Shown one piece after another: positions 46,440-60,336 of a stretch of 64,000 bases of DNA. The notes beneath the pieces are model-generated. The model searched no databases, was not told the DNA's origin, and worked only from the letters and a program-made list of their open reading frames with translations. Positions within the stretch are counted from its first letter, which is position 1, and every line of letters starts with the position of its first letter. The position numbers and the translations under genes were made by a program. Source of the DNA: Saposhnikovia divaricata (Eukaryota; Streptophyta; Magnoliopsida; Apiales; Apiaceae); assembly GCA_036435485.1 (NCBI GenBank), contig CM071599.1, positions 2,232,001 to 2,296,000 on the forward strand. Direction: 5' to 3'.

Positions 46440-49400
46440 AAAATATGTAAAAATATCCACAAAATGGCCCGACTCGATTTTTACAATATCCAGTATGCCA
46501 ACACCTTTTTAGGATTATCAGAAAACCGAGTTTCGATCATATCAGCTCCGATTCGGGTCCGAATTGCGTCAAATAAAATTTCATTGAATTCCAATAACCC
46601 ATAGGAACAAAATATGTAAAAATATCCATAAAATGGTTTGACTCGATTTTTAACAATATCCCGTGTACTAACCCCTTTGAGGATTATTCGAAAAGCGAGT
46701 TTCATTCATTTCAGCCCCGATTCAGGTCCGAACGGCACCAAATAAAATTTCATTGAATTCCAATAACCCATAGGAACAAAATATGTAAAAATATCCATAA
46801 AATGGTTCGACTCAATTTTTAACAATATCCCGTGTACTAATCCCTTTGAGGATTATTCGAAAACCGAGTTTCAGTCATTTCAGCCCCGATTCAAATCCGA
46901 ACGGCACCAAATAAAATTTCGTTGAATTCCAATAACCCATAGGAACAAAATATGTAAAAATATCCACATAATGGTCCGACTTGATTTTTAACAATATCCC
47001 GTGTACTAACCACTTTGAGGATTATCCGAAAACCGAGTTTCGATCATATCAGCTCCGATTCAGGTTCGACCTGCGTCAAATAAAATTTTGTTTAATTCCA
47101 ATAACCCATAGGAACAAAATATGTAAAAATATCCACAAAATGTTCCGACTCAATTTTTAATGATATCCCGGTACTAACCCCTTTGAAGATTATCCAAAAA
47201 CCGAGTTCGATCATATCAGCTTCGATTCATGTACGAACTGCATCAAATAAAGTTTGGTTGAATGTTGGTTTAGGGTTTAAGGTTTAGGGTTTTAGGATTT
47301 AAGGTTTTAGGGTTTTGGGTCTAAGGTTTAGGGTTTAGGGTTCAGGGGTTAGGATTTAGGGTTTAGGGTTCGGGTTCCTTAGGAACAAAATATGTAAAAA
47401 TATCCACAAAAAGGCTCGACTCGATTTTTAACAATATCCCGTATGCTAACCACTTTGAAAATTTTCCGAAAACCGAGTTTCGATCATATCAGCTCCGATT
47501 CCGGTCCGAACTTCGTCAAATAAAATTTCGTTGAATTCCAATAACCCATAGGAACAAAATATGTAAAAATATCCACAAAATGTTCCGACTCGATTTTTAA
47601 CAATATCCTGTGTACTAACCCCATTGAAGATTATTCGAAAACCGAATTTCGATCATATCAGCTTCGATTCAACTCCGAACTGCATCAAATAAAATTTGGT
47701 TGAATGCTGGTTTAAGGTTTGAGGTTTAGGATTTTAGGATTTAAGGTTTTAGGGTTTTGGGTCTAAGCTTTAGGGTTTAGGGTTCAGGGGTTAGGGTTCA
47801 GGGGTTAGGATTTAGGGTTTAGGGTTCAGGGTTCCTTAGGAACAAAATATGTAAAAATATCCACAAAATGGCCCGACTCGATTTTTAACAATATCCAGTA
47901 TGCCAACACCTTTTTAGGATTATCAGAAAACCGAGTTTCGATCATATCAGCTCCGATTCGGGTCCGAATTGCGTCAAATAAAATTTCATTGAATTCCAAT
48001 AACCCATAGGAACAAATTATGTAAAAATATCCAAAAAATGGTTCGACTCGATTTTTAACAATATCCCGTGTACTAACCCCTTTGAGGATTATTCGAAAAC
48101 CGAGTTTCAGTCATTTCAGCCCCGATTCAGGTCCGAACGGCACCAAATAAAATTTCATTGAATTCCAATAACCCATAGGAACAAAATATGTAAAAATATC
48201 CATAAAATGGTTCGACTCAATTTTTAACAATATCCCGTGTACTAATCCCTTTGAGGATTATTCGAAAACCGAGTTTCAGTCATTTCAGCCCCGATTCAAA
48301 TCCGAACGGCACCAAATAAAATTTCGTTGAATTCCAATAACCCATAGGAACAAAATATGTAAAAATATCCACATAATGGTCCGACTTGATTTTTAACAAT
48401 ATCCCGTGTACTAACCACTTTGAGGATTATCCGAAAACCGAGTTTCGATCATATCAGCTCCGATTCAGGTTCGACCTGCGTCAAATAAAATTTTGTTTAA
48501 TTCCAATAACCCATAGGAACAAAATATGTAAAAATATCCACAAAATGTTCCGACTCAATTTTTAATGATATCCCGGTACTAACCCCTTTGAAGATTATCC
48601 AAAAACCGAGTTCGATCATATCAGCTTCGATTCATGTACGAACTGCATCAAATAAAGTTTGGTTGAATGTTGGTTTAGGGTTTAAGGTTTAGGGTTTTAG
48701 GATTTAAGGTTTTAGGGTTTTGGGTCTAAGGTTTAGGGTTTAGGGTTCAGGGGTTAGGATTTAGGGTTTAGGGTTCGGGTTCCTTAGGAACAAAATATGT
48801 AAAAATATCCACAAAAAGGCTCGACTCGATTTTTAACAATATCCCGTATGCTAACCACTTTGAAAATTTTCCGAAAACCGAGTTTCGATCATATCAGCTC
48901 CGATTCCGGTCCGAACTTCGTCAAATAAAATTTCGTTGAATTCCAATAACCCATAGGAACAAAATATGTAAAAATATCCACAAAATGTTCCGACTCGATT
49001 TTTAACAATATCCTGTGTACTAACCCCATTGAAGATTATTCGAAAACCGAATTTCGATCATATCAGCTTCGATTCAACTCCGAACTGCATCAAATAAAAT
49101 TTGGTTGAATGCTGGTTTAAGGTTTGAGGTTTAGGATTTTAGGATTTAAGGTTTTAGGGTTTTGGGTCTAAGCTTTAGGGTTTAGGGTTCAGGGGTTAGG
49201 GTTCAGGGGTTAGGATTTAGGGTTTAGGGTTCAGGGTTCCTTAGGAACAAAATATGTAAAAATATCCACAAAATGGCCCGACTCGATTTTTAACAATATC
49301 CAGTATGCCAACACCTTTTTAGGATTATCAGAAAACCGAGTTTCGATCATATCAGCTCCGATTCGGGTCCGAATTGCGTCAAATAAAATTTCATTGAATT

Positions 49401-49600
49401 CCAATAACCCATAGGAACAAATTATGTAAAAATATCCAAAAAATGGTTCGACTCGATTTTTAACAATATCCCGTGTACTAACCCCTTTGAGGATTATTCG
49501 AAAACCGAGTTTCAGTCATTTCAGCCCCGATTCAGGTCCGAACGGCACCAAATAAAATTTCATTGAATTCCAATAACCCATAGGAACAAAATATGTAAAA
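46440..49600. repeat. 1405-bp higher-order repeat
   Basis: Marker phrases recur at an offset of 1405 bp: ACTAATCCCTTTGAGG at 46836 and 48241, and AATGTTGGTTTAGGG at 47261 and 48666. Each unit contains two telomere-like blocks and several monomers, including GTTCCGACTCAATTTTTAAT-type variants. The two units are almost identical over most of their length. Confidence 0.85.
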
Positions 49601-49604
49601 ATAT

Positions 49605-52600
49605 CCATTATACCACTTTGAGGATTATCCGAAAACCGAGTTTCGATCATATCAGCTCCGATTCAGGTTCGACCTGCGTCAAATAAAATTTTGTTGAATT
49701 TCAATAACCCTTAGGAACAAAATATGTAAAAATATCCACAAAATGGTCCGACTTGATTTTTAACAATATCCCGTGTACTAACCCCTTTGAGAATTTTTTG
49801 AAAACCGAATTTCGATCATATTAGCTCCGATTCCGGTCCGAACTGCGTCAAATAAAATTTTGTTGAATTCCAATAACCCATAGGAACAAAATATGTAAAA
49901 ATATCCCCAAAATGGTCCGACTCGATTTTTAACAATATCCCGTGTACTAACCCTTTTGAGGATTATTCGAAAACTGAGTTTCGATCATATCAGCTTCGAT
50001 TCAAGTCCGAACTGCATCAAATAAAATTTGGTTGAATGCTGGTTTAGGGTTTAAGGTTTAGGGTTTTAAGATTTAAGGTTTAAGGGTTTTGGGTCTAAGG
50101 TTTAGGGTTTAGGGGTTAGGATTTATGGTTTAGGGTTCAGGGTTCCTTAGGAACAAAATATGTAAAAATATCCAAAAAATGGCCCGACTCGATTTTTAAC
50201 AATATCTCGTATGCTAACACCTTTTTAGGATTATCTGAAAACTGAGTTTCGATCATATCAGCTCCGATTCGGGTCCGAATTGCGTCAAATAAAATTTCAT
50301 TGAATTCCAATAACCCATAGGAACAAAATATGTAAAAATATCCATAAAATGGTTCTACTCGATTTTTAACAATATCCCGTGTACAAACCCCTTTGAGGAT
50401 TATTCGAAAACCGAGTTTCAATCATTTCAGCCCCGATTCAGGTCCGAACGGCACCAAATAAAATTTCATTGAATTCAAATAACCCAAAGGAACAAAATAT
50501 GTAAAAATATCCATTATACCACTTTGAGGATTATCCGAAAACCGAGTTTCGATCATATCAGCTCCGATTCAGGTTCGACCTGCGTAAAATAAAATTTTGT
50601 TGAATTTCAATAACCCTTAGGAACAAAATATGTAAAAATATCCACAAAATGGTCCGACTTGATTTTTAACAATATCCCGTGTACTAACCCCTTTGAGAAT
50701 TTTTTGAAAACCGAGTTTCGATCATATTAGCTCCGATTCCGGTCCGAACTGCGTCAAATAAATTTTTGTTGAATTCCAATAACCCATAGGAACAAAATAT
50801 GTAAAAATAGCCCCAAAATGGTCCGACTCGATTTTTAACAATATCCCGTGTACTAACCCTTTTGAGGATTATTCGAAAACTGAGTTTCGATCATATCAGC
50901 TTCGATTCAAGTCCGAACTGCATCAATTAAAATTTGGTTGAATGCTGGTTTAGGGTTTAAGGTTTAGGGTTTTAAGATTTAAGGTTTAAGGGTTTTGGGT
51001 CTAAGGTTTAGGGTTTAGGGGTTAGGATTTAGGGTTTAGGGTTCAGGGTTCCTTAGGAACATAATATGTAAAAATATCCAAAAAATGGCCCGACTCGATT
51101 TTTAACAATATCTCGTATGCTAACACCTTTTTAGGATTATCTGAAAATTGAGTTTCGATCATATCAGCTCCGATTCGGGTCCGAATTGCGTCAAATAAAA
51201 TTTCATTGAATTCCAATAACCCATAGGAACAAAATATGTAAAAATATCCATAAAATTGTTCGACTCGATTTTTAACAATATCACGTGTACTAACCCCTTT
51301 GAGGATTATTCGAAAACCGAGTTTCAGTCATTTCAGCCCCGATTCAGGTCCGAACGACACCAAATAAAATTTCATTGAATTCCAATAACCCATAGGAACA
51401 AAATATGTAAAAATATCCATTATACCACTTTGAGGATTATCCGAAAACCGAGTTTCGATCATATCAGCTCCGATTCAGGTTCGACCTGCGTCAAATAAAA
51501 TTTTGTTGAATTTCAATAACCCTTAGGAACAAAATATGTAAAAATATCCACAAAATGGTCCGACTTGATTTTTAACAATATCCCGTGTACTAACCCCTTT
51601 GAGAATTTTTTGAAAACCGAGTTTCGATCATATTAGCTCCGATTCCGGTCCGAACTGCGTCAAATAAATTTTTGTTGAATTCCAATAACCCATAGGAACA
51701 AAATATGTAAAAATAGCCCCAAAATGGTCCGACTCGATTTTTAACAATATCCCGTGTACTAACCCTTTTGAGGATTATTCGAAAACTGAGTTTCGATCAT
51801 ATCAGCTTCGATTCAAGTCCGAACTGCATCAATTAAAATTTGGTTGAATGCTGGTTTAGGGTTTAAGGTTTAGGGTTTTAAGATTTAAGGTTTAAGGGTT
51901 TTGGGTCTAAGGTTTAGGGTTTAGGGGTTAGGATTTAGGGTTTAGGGTTCAGGGTTCCTTAGGAACATAATATGTAAAAATATCCAAAAAATGGCCCGAC
52001 TCGATTTTTAACAATATCTCGTATGCTAACACCTTTTTAGGATTATCTGAAAATTGAGTTTCGATCATATCAGCTCCGATTCGGGTCCGAATTGCGTCAA
52101 ATAAAATTTCATTGAATTCCAATAACCCATAGGAACAAAATATGTAAAAATATCCATAAAATTGTTCGACTCGATTTTTAACAATATCACGTGTACTAAC
52201 CCCTTTGAGGATTATTCGAAAACCGAGTTTCAGTCATTTCAGCCCCGATTCAGGTCCGAACGACACCAAATAAAATTTCATTGAATTCCAATAACCCATA
52301 GGAACAAAATATGTAAAAATATCCATTATACCACTTTGAGGATTATCCGAAAACCGAGTTTCGATCATATCAGCTCCGATTCAGGTTCGACCTGCGTCAA
52401 ATAAAATTTTGTTGAATTTCAATAACCCTTAGGAACAAAATATGTAAAAATATCCACAAAATGGTCCGACTTGATTTTTAACAATATCCCGTGTACTAAC
52501 CCCTTTGAGAATTTTTTGAAAACCGAGTTTCGATCATATTAGCTCCGATTCCGGTCCGAACTGCGTCAAATAAATTTTTGTTGAATTCCAATAACCCATA

Positions 52601-53660
52601 GGAACAAAATATGTAAAAATATCCCCAAAATGGTCCGACTCGATTTTTAACAATATCCCGTGTACTAACCCTTTTGAGGATTATTCGAAAACTGAGTTTC
52701 GATCATATCAGCTTCGATTCAAGTCCGAACTGCATCAATTAAAATTTGGTTGAATGCTGGTTTAGGGTTTAAGGTTTAGGGTTTTAAGATTTAAGGTTTA
52801 AGGGTTTTGGGTCTAAGGTTTAGGGTTTAGGGGTTAGGATTTAGGGTTTAGGGTTCAGGGTTCCTTAGGAACAAAATATGTAAAAATATCCAAAAAATGG
52901 CCCGACTCGATTTTTAACAATATCTCGTATGCTAACACCTTTTTAGGATTATCTGAAAACTGAGTTTCGATCATATCAGCTCCGATTCGGGTCCGAATTG
53001 CGTCAAATAAAATTTCATTGAATTCCAATAACCCATAGGAACAAAATATGTAAAAATATCCATAAAATTGTTCGACTCGATTTTTAACAATATCACGTGT
53101 ACTAACCCCTTTGAGGATTTTTCGAAAACCGAGTTTCAGTCATTTCAGCCCCGATTCAGGTCCGAACGGCACCAAATAAAATTTCATTGAATTCCAATAA
53201 CCCATAGGAACAAAATATGTAAAAATATCCATTATACCACTTTGAGGATTATCCGAAAACCGAGTTTCGATCATATCAGTTCCGATTCAGGTTCGACCTG
53301 CGTCAAATAAAATTTTGTTGAATTTCAATAACCCTTAGGAACAAAATATGTAAAAATATCCACAAAATGGTCCGACTTGATTTTTAACAATATCCCGTGT
53401 ACTAACCCCTTTGAGAATTTTTTGAAAACCGAGTTTTGATCATATTAGCTCCGATTCCGGTCCGAACTGCGTCAAATAAATTTTTGTTGAATTCCAATAA
53501 CCCATAGGAACAAAATATGTAAAAATATCCCCAAAATGGTCCGACTCGATTTTTAACAATATCCCGTGTACTAACCCTTTTGAGGATTATTCGAAAACTG
53601 AGTTTCGATCATATCAGCTTCGATTCAAGTCCGAACTGCATCAATTAAAATTTGGTTGAA
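49605..53660. repeat. 906-bp higher-order repeat, at least four units
   Basis: A fused-monomer junction, CCATTATACCACTTTGAGG, occurs at 49605, 50511, 51417, 52323 and 53229, exactly 906 bp apart each time. Each unit holds one telomere-like block and four to five monomers. The junction arises from deletion of about 70 bp of a monomer between TATCCAT and CACTTTGAGG, so all units descend from one rearranged ancestor. Confidence 0.92.
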
Positions 53661-56460
53661 TGCTGGTTTAGGGTTTAAGGTTTAGGGTTTTAAGATTTAA
53701 GGTTTAAGGGTTTTGGGTCTAAGGTTTAGGGTTTAGGGGTTAGGATTTAGGGTTTAGGGTTCAGGGTTCCTTAGGAACAAAATATGTAAAAATATCCACA
53801 AAATGGCCCGACTCGATTTTTAACAATATCTCGTATGCTAACACCTTTTTAGGATTATCTGAAAGCTGAGTTTCGATCATATCAGCTCCGATTCGGGTCC
53901 GAATTGCGTCAAATAAAATTTCATTGAATTCCAATAACCCATAGGAACAAAATATGTAAAAATATCCATAAAATAGTTCGACTCGATTTTTAACAATATC
54001 ACGTGTACTAACCCCTTTGAGGATTATTCGAAAACCGAGTTTCAATCATTTCAGCCCCGATTCAGGTCCGAACGGCACCAAATAAAATTTCATTGAATTC
54101 CAATAACCCATAGGAACAAAATGTGTAAAAATATCCACATAATGGTCCGACTTGATTTTTAACAATATCCCGTGTACTAACCCCTTTGAGAATTTTCCGA
54201 AAACCGAGTTTCGATCATATCAGCTCCGATTCCGGTCCAAACTGCGTCAAATAAAATTTCGTTGAATTCCAATAACCCATAGGAACAAAATATGTAAAAA
54301 TATCCACAAAATGGTCCGACTCAATTTTTAACAATGTCCCGGTACTAACCCCTTTGAAGATTATCCAAAAACCGAGTTTTGACTATATCAGCTCCGATTC
54401 AGGTCAGAATTACGTCAAATAAAATTTCATTGAATTCCAATAACCCATAGGAACAAAATATGTAAAAATATCCACAAAATGGTCCGACTTGATTTTGAAC
54501 AATATCCCGTGTACTAACCCCTTTGAGAATTTTTTGAAAACCGAGTTTCGATCATATTAGCTCCGATTCCGGTCCGAACTGCGTCAAATAAATTTTTGTT
54601 GAATTCCAATAACCCATAGGAACAAAATATGTAAAAATATCCCCAAAATGGTCCGACTCGATTTTTAACAATATCCCGTGTACTAACCCTTTTGAAGATT
54701 ATTCGAAAACTGAGTTTCGATCATATCAGCTTCGATTCAAGTCCGAACTGCATCAATTAAAATTTGGTTGAATGCTGGTTTAGGGTTTAAGGTTTAGGGT
54801 TTTAAGATTTAAGGTTTAAGGGTTTTGGGTCTAAGGTTTAGGGTTTAGGGGTTAGGATTTAGGGTTTAGGGTTCAGGGTTCCTTAGGAACAAAATATGTA
54901 AAAATATCCAAAAAATGGCCCGACTCGATTTTTAACAATATCTCGTATGCTAACACCTTTTTAGGATTATCTGAAAACTGAGTTTCGATCATATGAGCTC
55001 CGATTCGGGTCCGAATTGCGTCAAATAAAATTTCATTGAATTCCAATAACCCATAGGAACAAAATATGTAAAAATATCCATAAAATAGTTCGACTCGATT
55101 TTTAACAATATCACGTGTACTAACCCCTTTGAGGATTTTTCGAAAACCGAGTTTCAGTCATTTCAGCCCCGATTCAGGTCCGAACGGCACCAAATAAAAT
55201 TTCATTGAATTCCAATAACCCATAGGAACAAAATATGTAAAAATATCCATTATACCACTTTGAGGATTATCCGAAAACCGAGTTCGATCATATCAGTTCC
55301 GATTCAGGTTCGACCTGCGTCAAATAAAATTTTGTTGAATTTCAATAACCCTTAGGAACAAAATATGTAAAAATATCCACAAAATGGTCCGACTTGATTT
55401 TTAACAATATCCCGTGTACTAACCCCTTTGAGAATTTTTTGAAAACCGAGTTTTGATCATATTAGCTCCGATTCCGGTCCGAACTGCGTCAAATAAATTT
55501 TTGTTGAATTCCAATAACCCATAGGAACAAAATATGTAAAAATATCCCCAAAATGGTCCGACTCGATTTTTAACAATATCCCGTGTACTAACCCTTTTGA
55601 GGATTATTCGAAAACTGAGTTTCGATCATATCAGCTTCGATTCAAGTCCGAACTGCATCAATTAAAATTTGGTTGAATGCTGGTTTAGGGTTTAAGGTTT
55701 AGGGTTTTAAGATTTAAGGTTTAAGGGTTTTGGGTCTAAGGTTTAGGGTTTAGGGGTTAGGATTTAGGGTTTAGGGTTCAGGGTTCCTTAGGAACAAAAT
55801 ATGTAAAAATATCCACAAAATGGCCCGACTCGATTTTTAACAATATCTCGTATGCTAACACCTTTTTAGGATTATCTGAAAGCTGAGTTTCGATCATATC
55901 AGCTCCGATTCGGGTCCGAATTGCGTCAAATAAAATTTCATTGAATTCCAATAACCCATAGGAACAAAATATGTAAAAATATCCATAAAATAGTTCGACT
56001 CGATTTTTAACAATATCACGTGTACTAACCCCTTTGAGGATTATTCGAAAACCGAGTTTCAATCATTTCAGCCCCGATTCAGGTCCGAACGGCACCAAAT
56101 AAAATTTCATTGAATTCCAATAACCCATAGGAACAAAATGTGTAAAAATATCCACATAATGGTCCGACTTGATTTTTAACAATATCCCGTGTACTAACCC
56201 CTTTGAGAATTTTCCGAAAACCGAGTTTCGATCATATCAGCTCCGATTCCGGTCCAAACTGCGTCAAATAAAATTTCGTTGAATTCCAATAACCCATAGG
56301 AACAAAATATGTAAAAATATCCACAAAATGGTCCGACTCAATTTTTAACAATGTCCCGGTACTAACCCCTTTGAAGATTATCCAAAAACCGAGTTTTGAC
56401 TATATCAGCTCCGATTCAGGTCAGAATTACGTCAAATAAAATTTCATTGAATTCCAATAA
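53229..56460. repeat. 2018-bp segmental duplication within the array
   Basis: The junction at 53229 recurs at 55247 and the block at 53659 recurs at 55676, offsets of about 2017-2018 bp. The sequences remain nearly identical until about 54440 versus 56457, where they diverge (GGAACAAAATATG versus GGAAGAAAATATG). The intervening unit is longer than the 906-bp repeat because of additional monomers at 54110-54440. Confidence 0.82.
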
Positions 56461-59400
56461 CCCATAGGAAGAAAATATGTAAAAATATCCCTAAAATGGT
56501 CCGACTCAATTTTTAACAATATCCCATGTACTAACCACTTTGAGAATTATCCGAAAACCGAGTTTCGATCATAACAGCAACGATTCAGGTTCGAACTGCG
56601 TTAAATAAAATTTTGGTGAATTTCAATAACCCATAGGAACAAAATATGTAAAAATATCCACAAAATGGTCCGACTTGATTTTTAACAATATCCCGTGTAC
56701 TAACCCCTTCGAGAATTTTCCGAGGAGAGAGTTTCGATTATACCAGCTCCGATTCCGGTCCGAACTGCGTCAAATAAAATTTCGTTGAATTCGAATAACC
56801 CATAGGAACTAAATATGTAAAGTTATCCACAAAATGGTCCTTCTCAATTTTTAACAATATCCCGTGTACTAACCCCTTTGAGGATTATCCAAAAACCGAG
56901 TTTTGAATATATCAGCTCCGATTCAGGTCCGAATTGCGTCAAATACAATTTCGTTGAATTCCAATAACCCATAGGAACAAAATATGTAAAAATATCCCTA
57001 AAATGGTCCGGCTCGATTTTTAACAATATCCCGTGTACTAACCACTTTGAGGATTATCCGAACACCAAGTTTCGATCATATTAGCTCCGATTCAGGTTTG
57101 AACTGCGTCAAATAAAATTTCGTTGAATTCCAATAACCCATAGGAACAGAATATGTAAAAATGTCCATAAAATTGTTCGACTCGATTTTTAACAATATCC
57201 CGTGTACTAACCCCTTTGAGGATTATTCGAAAACCGAGTTTTGACTATATTAGCTCCGATTCAGGTCCGAATTGCGTCAAATGCAATTTCGTTGAATTCC
57301 AATAACCCATAGGAACAAAATATGTAAAAATATCCCTAAAATGGTCCGACTCGATTTTTAACAATATCCCGTGTACTAACCACTTTGAGGATTATCCGAA
57401 AAACGAGTTTCGATCATATCAGCTCCGATTCAGGTTCGACCTGCGTCAAATAATATTTTGTTGAATTTCAATAACCCATAGGAACAAAATATGTAAAAAT
57501 ATCCACAAAATGGTGCGACTTGATTTTTAACAATATCCCGTGTACTAACCCCTTTGAGAATTTTCCGAAAACCGAGTTTCGATCATATCATCTCCGATTC
57601 CGGTCCGAACTGCGTCAAATAAAATTTCATTGAATTCCAATAACCCATAGGAACAAAATATGTAAAAATATCCCCAAAATGGTCCGACTCTATTTTTAAC
57701 AATATCCCGTGTACTAACCCCTTTGAAGATTATTCGAAAATCGAGTTTCGATCATATCAACTTCGATTCAAGTACGAACTACATCAAATAAAATTTGGTT
57801 GAATGCTGGTTTAGGGTTTAAGGTTTAGGGTTTTAGGATTTAAGGTTTTAGGGTTTTGGGTCTAAGGTTTAGGGTTTAGGGGTTAGGATTTAGGGTTTAG
57901 GGTTCAGGGTTCCTTAGGAACAAAATATGTAAAAATATCCACAAAAAGGTTCGACTCGATTTTTAACAATATCCCGTATGCTAACCACTTTGAAAATTTT
58001 CCGAAAACTGAGTTTCGATCGTATCAGCTCCGATTCCGGTCCGAACTTCGTCAAATAAAATTTCGTTGAATTCCAATAACCCATAGGAACAAAATATGTA
58101 AAAATATCCACAAAATGGTCCGACTCGATTTTTAACAATATCCCGTGTACTAACCCCTTTGAGGATTATTCGAAAACCGAATTTCGATCATATCAGCTTC
58201 GATTCAACTCCGAACTGCATCAAATAAAATTTGGTTGAATGATGGTTTAGGGTTTAAGGTTTAGGGTTTTAAAATTAAAGGTTTAAGGGTTTTGGGTCTA
58301 AGGTTTAGGGTTTAGAGTTTAGGGGTTAGGATTTAGGGTTTAGGGTTCAGGGTTCCTTAGGAACAAAATATGTAAAAATATCCACAAAATGGCCTGACTC
58401 GATTTTTAACAATATCTCGTATGCTAACACCTTTTTAGGATTATCTGAAAACTGAGTTTCGATCATATCAGCTCCGATTCGGGTCCGAATTGCGTCAAAT
58501 AAAATTTCATTGAATTCCAATAACCCATAGGAACAGAATATGTAAAAATGTCCATAAAATTGTTCGACTCGATTTTTAACAATATCCCGTGTACTAACCC
58601 CTTTGAGGATTATTCGAAAACCGAGTTTCAGTCATTTCAGCCCCGATTCAGGTCCGAACGGCACCAAATAAAATTTCATTGAATTCCAATAACCCATAGG
58701 AACAAAATGTGTAAAAATATCCACATAATGGTCCGACTTGATTTTTAACAATATCCCGTGTACTAACCCCTTTAAGAATTTTTCGAAAACCGAGTTTCGA
58801 TCATATCAGCTCCGATTCCGGTCCAAACTGCGTCAAATAAAATTTCGTTGAATTCCAATAACCCATAGGAACAAAATATGTAAAAATATCCACCAAATGG
58901 TCCGACCCAATTTTTAACAATGTCCCGGTACTAACCCCTTTGAAGATTATCCAAAAACCAAGTTTTTACTATATCAGCTCCGATTCAGGTCCGAATTACG
59001 TCATATAAAATTTCATTGAATTCCAATAACCCATAGGAAGAAAATATGTAAAAATATCCTTAAAATGGTCCGACTCAATTTTTAACAATATTCCATGTAC
59101 TAACCACTTTGAGAATTATCCGAAAACCGAGTTTCGATCATAACAGCTCCGATTCAGGTTCGAACTACGTCAAATAAAATTTTGTTGAATTTCAATAACC
59201 CATAGCAACAAAATATGTAAAAATATCCACAAAATTGTCCGACTTGATTTTTAACAATATCCAGTGTACTAACCCCTTCGAGAATTTTCCGAGAACAGAG
59301 TTTCGATCATACCAGCTCCGATCCCGGTCCGAACTGCGTCAAATAAAATTTCGTTGAATTCGAATAACCCATAGGAACTAAATATGTTAAATTATCCACA

Positions 59401-60336
59401 AAATGGTCCTACTCAATTTTTAACAATATCCCGTGTACTAACCCCTTTGAGGATTATCCAAAAACCGAGTTTTGACTATATCAGCTCCGATTCAGGTCCG
59501 AATTGCGTCAAATACAATTTTGTTGAATTCCAATAACCCATAGGAACAAAATATTTAAAAATATCCCTAAAATGGTCCGACTCAATTTTTAACAATATCC
59601 CGTGTACTAGCCACTTTGAGGATTATCCGAACACCAAGTTTCGATCATATCAGCTCCGATTCAGGTTTGAACTGCGTCAAATAAAATTTCGTTGAATTCC
59701 AATAAACCATAGGAAAAAAATATGTCAAAATATTCACAAAATGGTCCGACTCAATTTTTAACAATATCCCGTGTACTAACCCCATTGGAGATTATCCAAA
59801 AACCGAGTTTTGACTATATCAGCTCCGATTCAGGTCCAAATTGCGTCAAATACAATTTTGTTGAATTTCAATAACCCATAGGAACAAATATGTAAAAATA
59901 TCCCCAAAATGGTCCGACTCGATTTTTAACAATATCCCGTGTACAAACCCTTTTGAAGATTATCCAAAAACCGAGTTTTGACTATATCAGCTACGATTTA
60001 GGTCCGAATTACGTCAAATAAAATTTCATTGAATTCCAATAACCCATAGGAATAAAATATGTAAAAATATCCCTAAAATGGTCCGACTCAATTTTTAACA
60101 ATATCCCATGTACTAACCTCTTTGAGGATTATCCGAAAACCGAGTTTCGATCATGACAGCTCCGATTCAGGTTCGAACTGCGTCAAATAAAATTTTGTTG
60201 AATTTCAATAACCCATAGGAACAAAACATGTAAAAATATCCCCAAAATGGTCCGACTTGATTTTTAACAATATCCCGTGTACTAACCCCTTCGAGAATTT
60301 TCTGAGAACAGAGTTTCGATCTTACCAGCTCCGATT

